Source: Pseudoalteromonas sp. DL-6 (GTDB lineage: Bacteria; Pseudomonadota; Gammaproteobacteria; Enterobacterales; Alteromonadaceae). From it: a stretch of DNA of 64,000 nucleotides. The position numbers and the translations under genes are program-made. The stretch spans positions 992,001 to 1,056,000 of the forward strand of contig NZ_CP019770.1 in NCBI RefSeq assembly GCF_004328665.1. The letters run 5' to 3'. Each line of letters starts with the position of its first letter. Within the stretch, counting starts at the first letter, position 1. Positions 47,425-55,868 of the stretch are shown one piece after another. A model generated the notes under the pieces. The model saw only the letters and a program-made list of their open reading frames with translations, was not told the DNA's origin and did not search any database.

Positions 47425-47725
47425 CCTTTGCGGATTACAATTTGTTCAAACTAGGAGCGGTTTAATCGCGGCGCGAGGTTTGTAACCTAGTGGGCTCGAT
47501 AACTGCTCCTGCGTTATTCTACTGGCTTACATCCATGTAAGAATAAGTAAAAACCGAGCAACAAAGAGTAAATCGCTCCTAGGCAGAACCCGAAGGGCAG
47601 CACCTGTTTGGCATTGATGCTGCGTTATCGCCTATTTATGGGGAATAACCACACCACATAGGCTTTGCCTTGCCTAAATACCAAACAAACTGCTGCAAAT
47701 TCAACCTTGAAAGGTCAACAGACCC
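47414..47725. mobile_element. 312-bp MITE-like element at the 3' end of gshA
   Basis: Bounded by a perfect 16-bp terminal inverted repeat, GGGTCTGTTGACCTTT (47414-47429) and its complement (47710-47725), with a looser match continuing inward. Inside is a second inverted pair, CTAGGAGCGGTTT (47451-47463) and AAATCGCTCCTAG (47570-47582, one mismatch), and a palindrome CTTACATCCATGTAAG (47526-47541). There is no transposase frame, so it would need enzymes supplied in trans. No target duplication longer than one base is visible. The left repeat supplies the gshA stop codon. Confidence 0.8.
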
Positions 47726-47747
47726 AAGTAAGTAGTAGGCGAAAAAA

Positions 47748-47769
47748 ACGCAGCTCATAATAGCTGCGT
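47748..47769 (+). terminator. hairpin downstream of the element, probable original gshA terminator
   Basis: Eight-bp stem ACGCAGCT / AGCTGCGT with loop CATAAT, followed by an AU-rich tail. It lies 23 bases past the inserted element, where the original gshA terminator is expected. Confidence 0.6.
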
Positions 47770-47860
47770 AAATATTCTTTAGGGATGAAACAATGCTGTA
47801 CTGCTGCATTCATAGATTCAGACCCACACTTTTTTAAAAAGTTCAGTGAGATCTTAAAAA

Positions 47861-48469
47861 ATGAAAAAAAATATTATTACTTTATCTCTAATGCTTACTT
47901 TAGCGGGGTGTGCCACTGCGCCACCTAAGCAACCCGAAGATATTTGTAAAATCTTTGAAGAGAAATCTGACTGGTATTTTGATGCTAAAGACGCGCAAGA
48001 TAAGTGGGGCTCTCCCAAACACGTATTAATGAGCATGATGTATCAAGAAAGTTCTTTTCGTCATGATGCTGCACCGCCTATGGAATACTTTTTATGGATA
48101 ATTCCAACCGGCCGCGCAAGTGATGCCTATGGTTATTCTCAAGCTAAAACGCCAACTTGGTCTGATTACATTCGTGAAACAGGTAATAGTGGTGCTGATA
48201 GAGATGAATTTGAAGATGCGATCGATTTTATGGCGTGGTTTGTTTATAAAACCCATAAGGTTAATGGTGTTTCTAAATGGGATGCTTACGCACAGTATTT
48301 AAATTATCACGAAGGGTGGGGCGGTTATAAGCGAGGCACTTATCGTAAGAAAAAATGGTTAATGAGCGTTGCCAATAAAGTAAAACACCGTGCGAGCCGT
48401 TATGGAGCGCAGCTAAGACGCTGTGAAGATGATTTAGACAAAGGTTGGTTAGAGCGTTTATTCTTTTAA
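47861..48469 (+). CDS. transglycosylase SLT-like lipoprotein
   Basis: A 202-residue lipoprotein: signal sequence with lipobox LAGC (Cys17), then a domain resembling the lysozyme-like SLT fold (VLMSMMYQESSFRHDAAPP, with the expected catalytic Glu in YQESSF; then ASDAYGYSQAKTPTW and AQYLNYHEGWGGYKRGTY). Members of this group are predicted to cut peptidoglycan glycan strands; activity here is inferred. It would be anchored to a membrane facing the periplasm. The gene stands between the gshA element and a terminator shared with the next gene. Confidence 0.82.
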   Translation: MKKNIITLSLMLTLAGCATAPPKQPEDICKIFEEKSDWYFDAKDAQDKWGSPKHVLMSMMYQESSFRHDAAPPMEYFLWIIPTGRASDAYGYSQAKTPTWSDYIRETGNSGADRDEFEDAIDFMAWFVYKTHKVNGVSKWDAYAQYLNYHEGWGGYKRGTYRKKKWLMSVANKVKHRASRYGAQLRRCEDDLDKGWLERLFF

Positions 48470-48491
48470 CTAATCTAAGCCCAGATTAATT

Positions 48492-48519
48492 AAAAAAGGA
48501 GCCATTTGGCTCCTTTTTT
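48492..48519. terminator. bidirectional terminator after the SLT-like lipoprotein gene
   Basis: Stem A6GGAGCC / GGCTCCT6 with loop ATTT between convergent genes; a strong intrinsic terminator. Confidence 0.9.
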
Positions 48520-48525
48520 ATTGGG

Positions 48526-49794
48526 TTATTTTTTACGTTTATTGGGCTGAATTTTAACTTGTTTAATCATGTTTTCTTTCACTTCAAGTACCTCAACCGG
48601 ATAACCTGCAATACGAATGCTTAAGTTAGCATCAGGGATGTCTTCTAAGTACTCAACAATGAGGCCACTTAGCGTTTTAGGGCCATCTAATGGGAATTCC
48701 CAACCCATTTCTTTATTTAAGTCGCGTACGTTAGCACCACCATCAACAATATAAGAGCCATCATTTTGTGTGGTTACTTCTTCACTCGGTGTACGAGTTT
48801 GAGTAGTGGTGAAATCGCCCACAACCTCTTCAAGAATATCTTCTAGAGTAACTAAGCCTTGGATATCGCCATATTCATCAACAACGATGCCAATTCGTTC
48901 TTTCGACAACTGAAACTTCAGCAGTTGAGTATTAAGCGACGTTCCCTCAGGAATAAAGTATATCTCGCGTACAGCTCGAAGGAGCGAAGGTTTGTCGAAT
49001 TGCTCTTTAGTAAGAAGACGTAATGCATCACGAGAGTGAATAAAGCCCACTGCATCATCAATGTTATCGCGGTATAAGAGCACGCGAGTATGTTGAGCAT
49101 GAGTTAGCTGTTTACTAATTATTTTCCAGTCATCGTTGATATCAATCGCCACAATCTCATTGCGGGGTATCATAATATCTTCAACGGTAACCTGCTCTAA
49201 ATCTAAAATTGAGGTCAGCATACTTTGGTGGCGTGCCGGGATCAGTGCACCTGATTCATTTAGCACGGTTTTTAATTCTTCTTTACTCATGCTGTGCTCA
49301 TCTATTTGTGCAGCACTAATGCCAAATAAGCGTAATATGCCGTTGGTCATCCAGTTAACAACTACCACAAATGGGAAGAGTATTTTTAACAAGCCTTTAA
49401 GTATCACAGAGCTAGGAAAAGCGACTCGCTCAGGATAGAGAGCGGCCAGTGTTTTTGGCGTTACTTCAGCGAAAATTAGCACAACTAGTGTTAATGCACC
49501 CGTTGCTATGGCAATACCTAAATCGCCATATAAGCGAATACCTATTATGGTGGCTACCTGCGCTGCAGCAATATTAACCAGGTTATTACCAATTAGGATC
49601 AGACCTATCAACCTATCTGGTCGACTCAGTAATTTACTAACGCGTTTCGCAGCACGATGGTTCTCTTTAGCGAGGTGTCGCAAACGAATACGGTTGATTG
49701 ACATGATTCCGGTTTCTGACCCGGAGAAGTAAGCAGAAAAAAGCACCAATAAACCTAATATGATAAACAGGGTACTTGTCGATATGTCGTCCAA
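48526..49794 (-). CDS. CorB/YfjD-type CNNM and CBS domain membrane protein
   Basis: Inner membrane protein of the HlyC/CorC family, 422 residues. Three to four membrane segments form the CNNM (DUF21) domain (about 1-180, starting with AYFSGSETGIMSINR), followed by two CBS repeats (about 195-330, VEDIMIPRNEIVAID and GIVVDEYGDIQGLVTLEDILEE) and a C-terminal CorC_HlyC domain. Relatives take part in Mg2+ or Co2+ export and resistance. It lies directly downstream of the CcsA-like gene and near ffh, the usual YfjD/CorB-CorE context. Confidence 0.92.
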   Translation of the reverse strand: MDDISTSTLFIILGLLVLFSAYFSGSETGIMSINRIRLRHLAKENHRAAKRVSKLLSRPDRLIGLILIGNNLVNIAAAQVATIIGIRLYGDLGIAIATGALTLVVLIFAEVTPKTLAALYPERVAFPSSVILKGLLKILFPFVVVVNWMTNGILRLFGISAAQIDEHSMSKEELKTVLNESGALIPARHQSMLTSILDLEQVTVEDIMIPRNEIVAIDINDDWKIISKQLTHAQHTRVLLYRDNIDDAVGFIHSRDALRLLTKEQFDKPSLLRAVREIYFIPEGTSLNTQLLKFQLSKERIGIVVDEYGDIQGLVTLEDILEEVVGDFTTTQTRTPSEEVTTQNDGSYIVDGGANVRDLNKEMGWEFPLDGPKTLSGLIVEYLEDIPDANLSIRIAGYPVEVLEVKENMIKQVKIQPNKRKK

Positions 49795-49855
49795 CGATGG
49801 ATCCTTTTTTTATAAACCAATGCGTATTAAGCTAGAGTGAGCTTTCAGAGTCAAG

Positions 49856-50665
49856 TTAAAACTTATTTAGGACCACTTCTTGTATAAAACGGCTACCAAA
49901 ATAAGCAAGTGTGAGTGTAAATGCGGCAATCATTATACTCACTACCACTACTTTTCCTCGCCAACCACGTTTTACATGGCCAACTGCAATCGTAGCAAAA
50001 ATTGCCCAAGCAACTAGAGATAAGATTGTTTTGTGAATAAACTCTTTGGCAAACATGCCATCTAGAAATACAAATCCGGTAATGAGCGCCACACTTAATA
50101 ATACGGTACCTAAGTTTAATAACTGGTAAAGTTGGCGTTCTACCACCATAAGTGGCGGTAAATGACTATGAACTATCGCTAAATCTTTTCGCTTTAAGCG
50201 TTTATCAATAAAGTAAAACTGTACGCCATACAAAGTGGCAATAATTAAAATACAGTAGGCCAATAACGACATTGATATATGTGCAACCAATGCCAGCTCT
50301 ACATTTATACTTTGTAATAAAACATCATGATGAGGGATAAATAGGCTAGAAATTGTTAGCAGTGCAGCAAAGCCATAAACAACAGGTAGTAGTAAGGTTG
50401 CGGGAAACTTTAAAGAAACAGTGGTAACACACAGCACGATAATCCAGCAAGTCAGTAATGCCACATTAACAATACTTAAATCTTGCCCATCAGCTCTAAA
50501 TACCGAATTTACTAATAGCAGCATGTGCGCCAAAATAGCGACAGTACTAAGTATTATAGTAACTTTTTGGCTCGGCCCCTGATGATGAAACAATCGCGAA
50601 AGCACGTGAGACGTTGCTAACACATAAAATAAACTGGCAATAATAGTTAAACTAATAATCAGCAT
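49856..50665 (-). CDS. CcsA-like (CorE/YpjD) inner membrane protein
   Basis: Integral membrane protein of 269 residues with about eight hydrophobic segments, of the cytochrome c assembly (CcsA/HemX-like) family. This short form, next to a CNNM/CBS gene and divergent from ffh, matches the YpjD/CorE protein linked in Salmonella to Co2+ and Mg2+ handling rather than true cytochrome maturation. It is cotranscribed with the downstream CNNM gene (61-base gap). Confidence 0.85.
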   Translation of the reverse strand: MLIISLTIIASLFYVLATSHVLSRLFHHQGPSQKVTIILSTVAILAHMLLLVNSVFRADGQDLSIVNVALLTCWIIVLCVTTVSLKFPATLLLPVVYGFAALLTISSLFIPHHDVLLQSINVELALVAHISMSLLAYCILIIATLYGVQFYFIDKRLKRKDLAIVHSHLPPLMVVERQLYQLLNLGTVLLSVALITGFVFLDGMFAKEFIHKTILSLVAWAIFATIAVGHVKRGWRGKVVVVSIMIAAFTLTLAYFGSRFIQEVVLNKF

Positions 50666-50888
50666 TTTGCTTTGGCCACTTAATTGAAGTCAGATAATTC
50701 GTGTTCGTTATGTAGCCATTGTATTTTATAGCAAAGCAAATGCATAGACCCTGTAAAAAGAAACTCAATAAGCAGCATTTCAGCACTGTATTGTATACCA
50801 CCATTTACGGTATACTATTTCTAATTGAATTTTAATAACATCGACCTTATTAATAGAGTTGATTTCAACGTCTTTTCGGAACCGTTAC

Positions 50889-52268
50889 ATGTTTGAGAAC
50901 CTCCAAGAACGATTAGGTAAAACCCTAAAAAATATTAGTGGCCGTGGCCGCCTAACTGAAGACAACATTAAAGATACACTTCGTGAAGTGCGAATGGCAT
51001 TTTTAGAAGCCGATGTGGCGTTGCCTGTTGTTCGCGAGTTTGTAAAACAAGTTAAAGAACGCGCTGTGGGTATTGAAGTTACTAAAAGCTTAAGCCCTGG
51101 CCAAGTATTTATAAAAATTGTTCGTGAAGAACTTGAAAAAGCCATGGGTGAAGCTAACGAAGAGCTAAGCCTTAACGCGCAACCGCCAGCTGTTGTGATG
51201 ATGGCGGGTCTTCAAGGTGCGGGTAAAACCACCAGTGTGGGTAAGCTGGCTAAGTTTTTAAAAGAGCGCAAGAAAAAGTCTGTGCTAGTGGTGAGTGCCG
51301 ATGTGTATCGTCCAGCGGCAATTAAGCAATTAGAAACCTTAGCAACAGAAGTTGATGTAGAATTTTTCCCAAGTGATATTTCGCAAAAACCAGTGGATAT
51401 TGCCACTGCTGCAATTTCTCATGCGAAAAAGAAATTTATTGATGTTGTATTAGTCGATACTGCGGGTCGTTTGCATGTTGATAGCGACATGATGGATGAA
51501 ATTAAAGCCTTACATCATGCAATCAATCCAATCGAAACGCTATTCGTTGTTGATGCAATGACAGGTCAAGATGCGGCAAATACTGCAAAAGCATTTGACG
51601 AAGCCTTACCGCTGACCGGTGTGATACTTACTAAAACAGATGGTGATGCCCGAGGTGGTGCTGCGTTATCTATTCGTCATATTACCGGTAAGCCAATTAA
51701 GTTTATGGGTGTGGGTGAGCACACTGATGCCCTTGAGCCTTTCCACCCAGACCGTATTGCTTCACGTATTTTAGGCATGGGTGATGTACTTTCATTAATC
51801 GAAGAAGTCGAGATGAAAGTAGACAAAGAACAAGCGGCAAAAGTAGCGCAAAAAGTATTTAAAGGTGATGGCTTTACCCTGGATGATTTTGCTGATCAAT
51901 TAAAGCAAATGAAAAACATGGGTGGCATGATGTCGATGCTTGATAAACTGCCAGGCATGCAAAACATCCCAGATGCGGTAAAAGGCCAAATGGGTGATAA
52001 AACCTTTATTCAAATGGAAGCGATTATCAGCTCTATGACCAAAAAAGAGCGTGCACGCCCAGAGATCATTAAAGGCTCACGTAAAAAGCGCATCGCAGCA
52101 GGCTCGGGTACGCAAGTACAAGAGATCAATAAGCTACTTAAGCAGTTTACCCAAATGCAAAAAATGATGAAAAAGATGAAAGGTAAAGGTGGCATGCAAA
52201 AAATGATGCGTGGCATGAAAGGGATGTTACCGCCGGGAATGATGGGTGGCGGTGGCCCGAAATTTTAA
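50889..52268 (+). CDS. ffh: signal recognition particle protein Ffh
   Basis: GTPase that with 4.5S RNA recognises signal sequences on ribosomes. The 459 residues comprise the N domain (1-85), the G domain with GLQGAGKTTSVGKLAKFL, DTAGRLHVD and TKTDGDARGGAAL, and the methionine-rich M domain (about 325-459) with QMKNMGGMMSMLDKLPGM and a Met/Lys/Gly-rich tail. The ATG at 50889 begins the conserved MFENLQERL; an earlier in-frame codon at 50859 is leader DNA. Confidence 0.98.
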   Translation: MFENLQERLGKTLKNISGRGRLTEDNIKDTLREVRMAFLEADVALPVVREFVKQVKERAVGIEVTKSLSPGQVFIKIVREELEKAMGEANEELSLNAQPPAVVMMAGLQGAGKTTSVGKLAKFLKERKKKSVLVVSADVYRPAAIKQLETLATEVDVEFFPSDISQKPVDIATAAISHAKKKFIDVVLVDTAGRLHVDSDMMDEIKALHHAINPIETLFVVDAMTGQDAANTAKAFDEALPLTGVILTKTDGDARGGAALSIRHITGKPIKFMGVGEHTDALEPFHPDRIASRILGMGDVLSLIEEVEMKVDKEQAAKVAQKVFKGDGFTLDDFADQLKQMKNMGGMMSMLDKLPGMQNIPDAVKGQMGDKTFIQMEAIISSMTKKERARPEIIKGSRKKRIAAGSGTQVQEINKLLKQFTQMQKMMKKMKGKGGMQKMMRGMKGMLPPGMMGGGGPKF

Positions 52269-52310
52269 TCATTTAACTTTTATTATCTCCGATATCAGAT
52301 AAAAGTAATC

Positions 52311-52337
52311 AATAAAGAGGCAAAACGCCTCTTTATT
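52311..52337 (+). terminator. terminator after ffh
   Basis: Eleven-bp stem AATAAAGAGGC / GCCTCTTTATT with a five-base loop, 43 bases past the ffh stop. Confidence 0.8.
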
Positions 52338-52433
52338 GTTGAATAAACTATGCACAGAATAGCTTGTTCACATGCTTTTTCTTCTTGGATCACGGTTTAA
52401 TCTACTAAACTGGCTTTTTGCATCACTTCTTAC

Positions 52434-52461
52434 TTGCATTGTTGCTAAAAACTCGTACAAT
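52434..52461 (+). promoter_or_regulatory. sigma-70 promoter of the rpsP operon
   Basis: TTGCAT (52434-52439) and TACAAT (52456-52461) with a 16-base spacer, about 70 bases before rpsP. The predicted start of the RNA is near 52468. Confidence 0.65.
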
Positions 52462-52468
52462 TCACCGG

Positions 52469-52485
52469 CTCCCCATACTGGGGAG
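52469..52485 (+). promoter_or_regulatory. hairpin at the predicted 5' end of the rpsP operon mRNA
   Basis: CTCCCC and GGGGAG form a six-bp GC-rich stem with loop ATACT. It would fall within the first bases of the transcript from the promoter above, where such hairpins protect mRNA from 5' attack. Function not proven. Confidence 0.45.
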
Positions 52486-52528
52486 TAAATCTTATTAATG
52501 AAAACAGTCAATCTATTTAGAGGACGGT

Positions 52529-52777
52529 ATGGTAACTATTCGTTTGCAACGTGGTGGCGCTAAAAAACGCCCTTTCTATCAAATTGTGGTTGCGGATAGC
52601 CGTTTCTCGCGTGACGGTCGCTTCATCGAGAAAGTAGGTTTCTTTAACCCAATCGCTTCAGGTCAAGAAGAAAAACTTCGTTTAGATTTACCACGTGTTG
52701 AGCACTGGTTAGGTCAAGGCGCAGGTCTTTCAGATCGTGTAGCTAAATTAGTTAAAGACGCTCGTAAAGCGGCTTAA
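52529..52777 (+). CDS. rpsP: 30S ribosomal protein S16
   Basis: Small subunit protein of 82 residues that stabilises the 16S rRNA 5' domain. It has the family's opening [20 protein letters not shown] and the [12 protein letters not shown] block. First gene of rpsP-rimM-trmD-rplS, the conserved gammaproteobacterial operon; GAGGACGGT before the ATG is the ribosome site. Confidence 0.98.
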   Translation: MVTIRLQRGGAKKRPFYQIVVADSRFSRDGRFIEKVGFFNPIASGQEEKLRLDLPRVEHWLGQGAGLSDRVAKLVKDARKAA

Positions 52778-52794
52778 TAGGCGTAAGTGTAACC

Positions 52795-53331
52795 ATGAGT
52801 CAAGAGAACACCTCATCAATAATTGTCGTAGGAAAGCTCGGCGCCCCATATGGTATAAAGGGCTGGCTTAAGGTGCATTCATTTACTGATGATCCCCAAG
52901 GGATCTTCGATTTCAGCCCGTGGTTGATAGGGCAGCAAGGTAAATGGCAATCCTTAGAAGTGGTCGACTGGCGTCGCCACAACAAAGGCTTTATCGCTAA
53001 GTTTGCGCAAGTAAACGACAGAGACCAAGCAATGGCTTATACCAATGTTGAAATTTCTGTGGATTCAGCGCAGCTACCAGAATTACCGCAAGGTGAATTC
53101 TATTGGCGAGATCTCATTGGCATGTCGGTTGTAACTGATAAAGGTTATAACTTAGGCATTGTTGATGACCTTATGGAGACAGGCTCAAATGACGTACTGG
53201 TTGTGAAAGCAAACAGTAAAGATGCATTTGGCCAAGCAGAACGTTTAATTCCTTTTTTAACTGATTCAGTTATTCAAGAAGTTAAATACGATGCGAAAGA
53301 AATTACTGTAGATTGGGATCCAAGCTTTTAA
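52795..53331 (+). CDS. rimM: 16S rRNA processing protein RimM
   Basis: Assembly factor for the 30S head that binds S19, 178 residues. The N-terminal RimM domain (about 8-95, [22 protein letters not shown]) is followed by a PRC-barrel domain (about 100-175, [14 protein letters not shown] and [10 protein letters not shown]). Seventeen bases after rpsP; its stop codon overlaps the trmD start by one base. Confidence 0.97.
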   Translation: MSQENTSSIIVVGKLGAPYGIKGWLKVHSFTDDPQGIFDFSPWLIGQQGKWQSLEVVDWRRHNKGFIAKFAQVNDRDQAMAYTNVEISVDSAQLPELPQGEFYWRDLIGMSVVTDKGYNLGIVDDLMETGSNDVLVVKANSKDAFGQAERLIPFLTDSVIQEVKYDAKEITVDWDPSF

Positions 53332-54098
53332 TGAGTCAAACAAGTTCGTTGTGGGTAGGGGTTATCAGCCTTTTCCCGGATATGTTTGATGCAATTACAA
53401 CGCAAGGTGTAACCGGTCGCGCTGTTAAAAATGGTTTAATCGACTTTAACTGCTGGAATCCACGTGACTATGCAACTGATAAGCATAGAACCGTAGATGA
53501 TCGTCCTTACGGGGGCGGACCAGGCATGTTAATGATGGTTGAACCACTTAAACAAGCCATTCTTGAAGCCAAACAGGCTGCAGGTGATGGTGCAAAAGTA
53601 ATTTATATGTCGCCACAAGGGCGCAAATTAGATCAGCAAGGGGCAAGCGAACTCGCAAACTCTGAAAAACTGATTTTAATTGCCGGTCGCTATGAAGGTA
53701 TAGACGAGAGAATAATAGAATCGTACGTTGACGAAGAATGGTCAATTGGTGATTTTATTTTGAGTGGGGGTGAACTACCTGCCATGACATTAATTGACGC
53801 AGTAGCGCGATTAGTGCCAGGGGTTTTAGGACACAACCAGTCAGCAGAGCAAGATTCATTTTCGGATGGCTTGCTAGATTGTCCTCACTATACACGGCCA
53901 GAAACATTGGACGACAAACAGGTGCCTGCTGTATTACTCAGCGGAAACCACCAAGAGATAGCAAAATGGCGGCTTATGCAGTCATTAGGTAGAACTTGGC
54001 TTCGCCGTCCTGACTTGTTGCATAACCTAGCTCTGACTGAGGAGCAAGCGGTATTACTCGCGAAATTTCAGCAAGAGTACCAAAAAGCTTGTGGCTAG
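53331..54098 (+). CDS. trmD: tRNA (guanine-N1-)-methyltransferase TrmD
   Basis: Methylates G37 next to the anticodon, using S-adenosylmethionine, which prevents frameshifting. The 255 residues form the SPOUT trefoil-knot domain ([40 protein letters not shown]) and a C-terminal tRNA-binding domain. The ATG at 53331 overlaps the rimM stop (TAATG); an in-frame codon 18 bases earlier lies within rimM. Confidence 0.98.
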   Translation: MSQTSSLWVGVISLFPDMFDAITTQGVTGRAVKNGLIDFNCWNPRDYATDKHRTVDDRPYGGGPGMLMMVEPLKQAILEAKQAAGDGAKVIYMSPQGRKLDQQGASELANSEKLILIAGRYEGIDERIIESYVDEEWSIGDFILSGGELPAMTLIDAVARLVPGVLGHNQSAEQDSFSDGLLDCPHYTRPETLDDKQVPAVLLSGNHQEIAKWRLMQSLGRTWLRRPDLLHNLALTEEQAVLLAKFQQEYQKACG

Positions 54099-54131
54099 AA
54101 GACAGTTACACCTAGGAAAGTGAGAAACATA

Positions 54132-54491
54132 ATGGCAAAAGTAAACCAAAATATTATTAAAGCGCTTGAAGAAGAGCAGCTTAAAACAGACGTACCTGCA
54201 TTCGGCGCTGGTGATACAGTAGTTGTACAGGTAAAAGTAAAAGAAGGTGCTAAAGAGCGTCTACAGGCCTTTGAAGGTGTTGTAATCGCTAAGCGTAATC
54301 GTGGTCTTCACTCAGCATTCACAGTTCGTAAAATCTCGAACGGTGAAGGTGTTGAGCGTGTATTCCAAACGCACAGCCCTCTTATTGATAGCGTAACAGT
54401 TAAGCGTCGCGGTGCGGTTCGTCGTGCTAAGCTTTACTATCTACGTGAGCGTTCTGGTAAATCTGCACGTATTAGAGAAAAACTTAACTAA
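54132..54491 (+). CDS. rplS: 50S ribosomal protein L19
   Basis: Large subunit protein at the 30S interface, 119 residues. The sequence has [21 protein letters not shown] and [16 protein letters not shown], typical of L19. The ATG at 54132 is preferred; a GTG at 54120 coincides with the ribosome site (AGGAAAGTGAG). Last gene of the operon, followed by a strong terminator. Confidence 0.98.
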   Translation: MAKVNQNIIKALEEEQLKTDVPAFGAGDTVVVQVKVKEGAKERLQAFEGVVIAKRNRGLHSAFTVRKISNGEGVERVFQTHSPLIDSVTVKRRGAVRRAKLYYLRERSGKSARIREKLN

Positions 54492-54515
54492 TACGCGCTG
54501 TTTATCAACGCAAAA

Positions 54516-54549
54516 AAACGGGTTGCAACCTTTGGGTTGCAACCCGTTT
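54516..54549 (+). terminator. terminator of the rpsP-rplS operon
   Basis: Fifteen-bp stem AAACGGGTTGCAACC / GGTTGCAACCCGTTT with loop TTTG, with further U after the stem. Confidence 0.9.
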
Positions 54550-54683
54550 TGGTTTTAATGCTATTGCGGTTTTTATATCGCTACATTTAAAAACCAATAC
54601 ACACATTAACCAGCTTGCGTTAAAGTGTGGTTCACTTCAAAGCACAATATCTTCTCACTTCTTGCAAAAAATGATGTACAAAA

Positions 54684-55553
54684 ATGAATGATAAAACGAT
54701 AGTTACACACAACGGCAATTTTCACGCAGATGATGTTTTTAGTATCGCTGCGCTTAAAATTATTTTCCCTTCTTTTACCCTGATCCGCACACGCGATAAT
54801 GCGATTATTAATGACGCCGATGTGGTTATTGATGTTGGCGGTCAATATGACCCACAAACTGACCGATTTGATCACCATCAGCGCGGCGGTGCCGGTGCTC
54901 GTGAAAATGGGATTCCTTTTTCATCATTTGGCTTGGTGTGGAAAAAGTATGGTTTAGCAATATGTGATGATAACCAAGATGTGGCTAATGCGGTGGATGC
55001 AGGGCTTGTATCAACTATTGATGCCATTGATTGTGGTCATGTGGAAGGGGTTGCTACAGGCATTAGCTTAAGTCAAACAATTTCTATGTTTAACCCAACT
55101 TGGGAAGAGGAAAGTAATTTTGATACTGCTTTTGATCAAGCAGTCGAGTTTGCACACACTTTGCTGATTCGTTTTGTGGCCTCAGCGCGTGGTGGTTTAA
55201 ATGCTAAAAAGATTGTTGCTCAAGCAATTAAACAAGCTGACGATCCTCGATTAATCGTATTGGAGCGTTATACGCCGTGGAAAAAAACCGTACATAGTTT
55301 ATCTGAAGAGGCATTATTTGTTGTTTACCCATCTCATTCTGGCAAGTGGATAGTGCAAACGGTACCTGCAGAGTTAGGCTCTTTTGAAGACAGAAAGTCG
55401 TTACCTGCACCGTGGGCAGGATTATCGGATGATGAATTTCAAGCGGTAACTGGTATAGATGACGCTATGTTTTGTCACAATGGCTTATTTATCGCCGGTG
55501 CAGAATCATTCGACAGTGTTATGTCGCTTGCGGCTATGGCATTAGAATACTAA
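54684..55553 (+). CDS. MYG1 family protein (predicted DHH-type phosphoesterase/exonuclease)
   Basis: A 289-residue protein of the MYG1/UPF0160 family. The N terminus holds metal-binding motifs: THNGNFHADDVFSIAALK, a VIDVGGQYDP block and the FDHHQRGG motif, like DHH phosphoesterases. Eukaryotic MYG1 is a 3'-5' RNA exonuclease; the bacterial role is not established. It stands alone between the rplS terminator and the tyrA regulatory region. Confidence 0.9.
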   Translation: MNDKTIVTHNGNFHADDVFSIAALKIIFPSFTLIRTRDNAIINDADVVIDVGGQYDPQTDRFDHHQRGGAGARENGIPFSSFGLVWKKYGLAICDDNQDVANAVDAGLVSTIDAIDCGHVEGVATGISLSQTISMFNPTWEEESNFDTAFDQAVEFAHTLLIRFVASARGGLNAKKIVAQAIKQADDPRLIVLERYTPWKKTVHSLSEEALFVVYPSHSGKWIVQTVPAELGSFEDRKSLPAPWAGLSDDEFQAVTGIDDAMFCHNGLFIAGAESFDSVMSLAAMALEY

Positions 55554-55868
55554 TAGTTCTCCTTAACCGCTCGCCGGTTACTTAATAAAAGTGGCTTTTG
55601 CCACTTTTTAAGATCCTCTACTTAACCTGAACCTACGTAAATTCAATGTAGTTAGCGCTGAAATAGCTGCTTGAGATAGATTTATTATCTAGCGTTTAGG
55701 TTACTTACTACCGTTTCCACCTTGGTTTTAGTTGAACAACTGATAGTGATCTTTTCAATAATTTGCCTTTTAACCCCTAACGTATCCTGTTAGTATTTAT
55801 CGTATTGATTAGTTTACTTTTTTGTAAGTTTTAATTTACGATTTTGCTTTTTTGGATGGAATGAGAAC
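55554..55868. other. non-coding region between the MYG1 gene and tyrA
   Basis: About 315 AT-rich bases. It starts with a terminator-like hairpin for the MYG1 gene (AAAAGTGGC / GCCACTTTTT, about 55588-55610) and ends with the tyrA promoter and a TyrR-box-like site (listed separately). Nothing else is recognised. Confidence 0.55.
55823..55840. promoter_or_regulatory. TyrR-box-like operator upstream of tyrA
   Basis: TGTAAGTTTTAATTTACG fits the TyrR consensus TGTAAA-N6-TTTACA at ten of twelve fixed positions and ends 28 bases before the tyrA start codon. It overlaps a possible -10 region, so repression of tyrA by TyrR, whose gene is in this window, is the likely meaning. Consensus from E. coli; binding here is inferred. 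Confidence 0.6.

Noticed and set aside
47860..48300. Possible phage lysozyme or prophage remnant
   Set aside because: The lipoprotein signal and lack of any neighbouring phage gene favour a chromosomal SLT-like lipoprotein.
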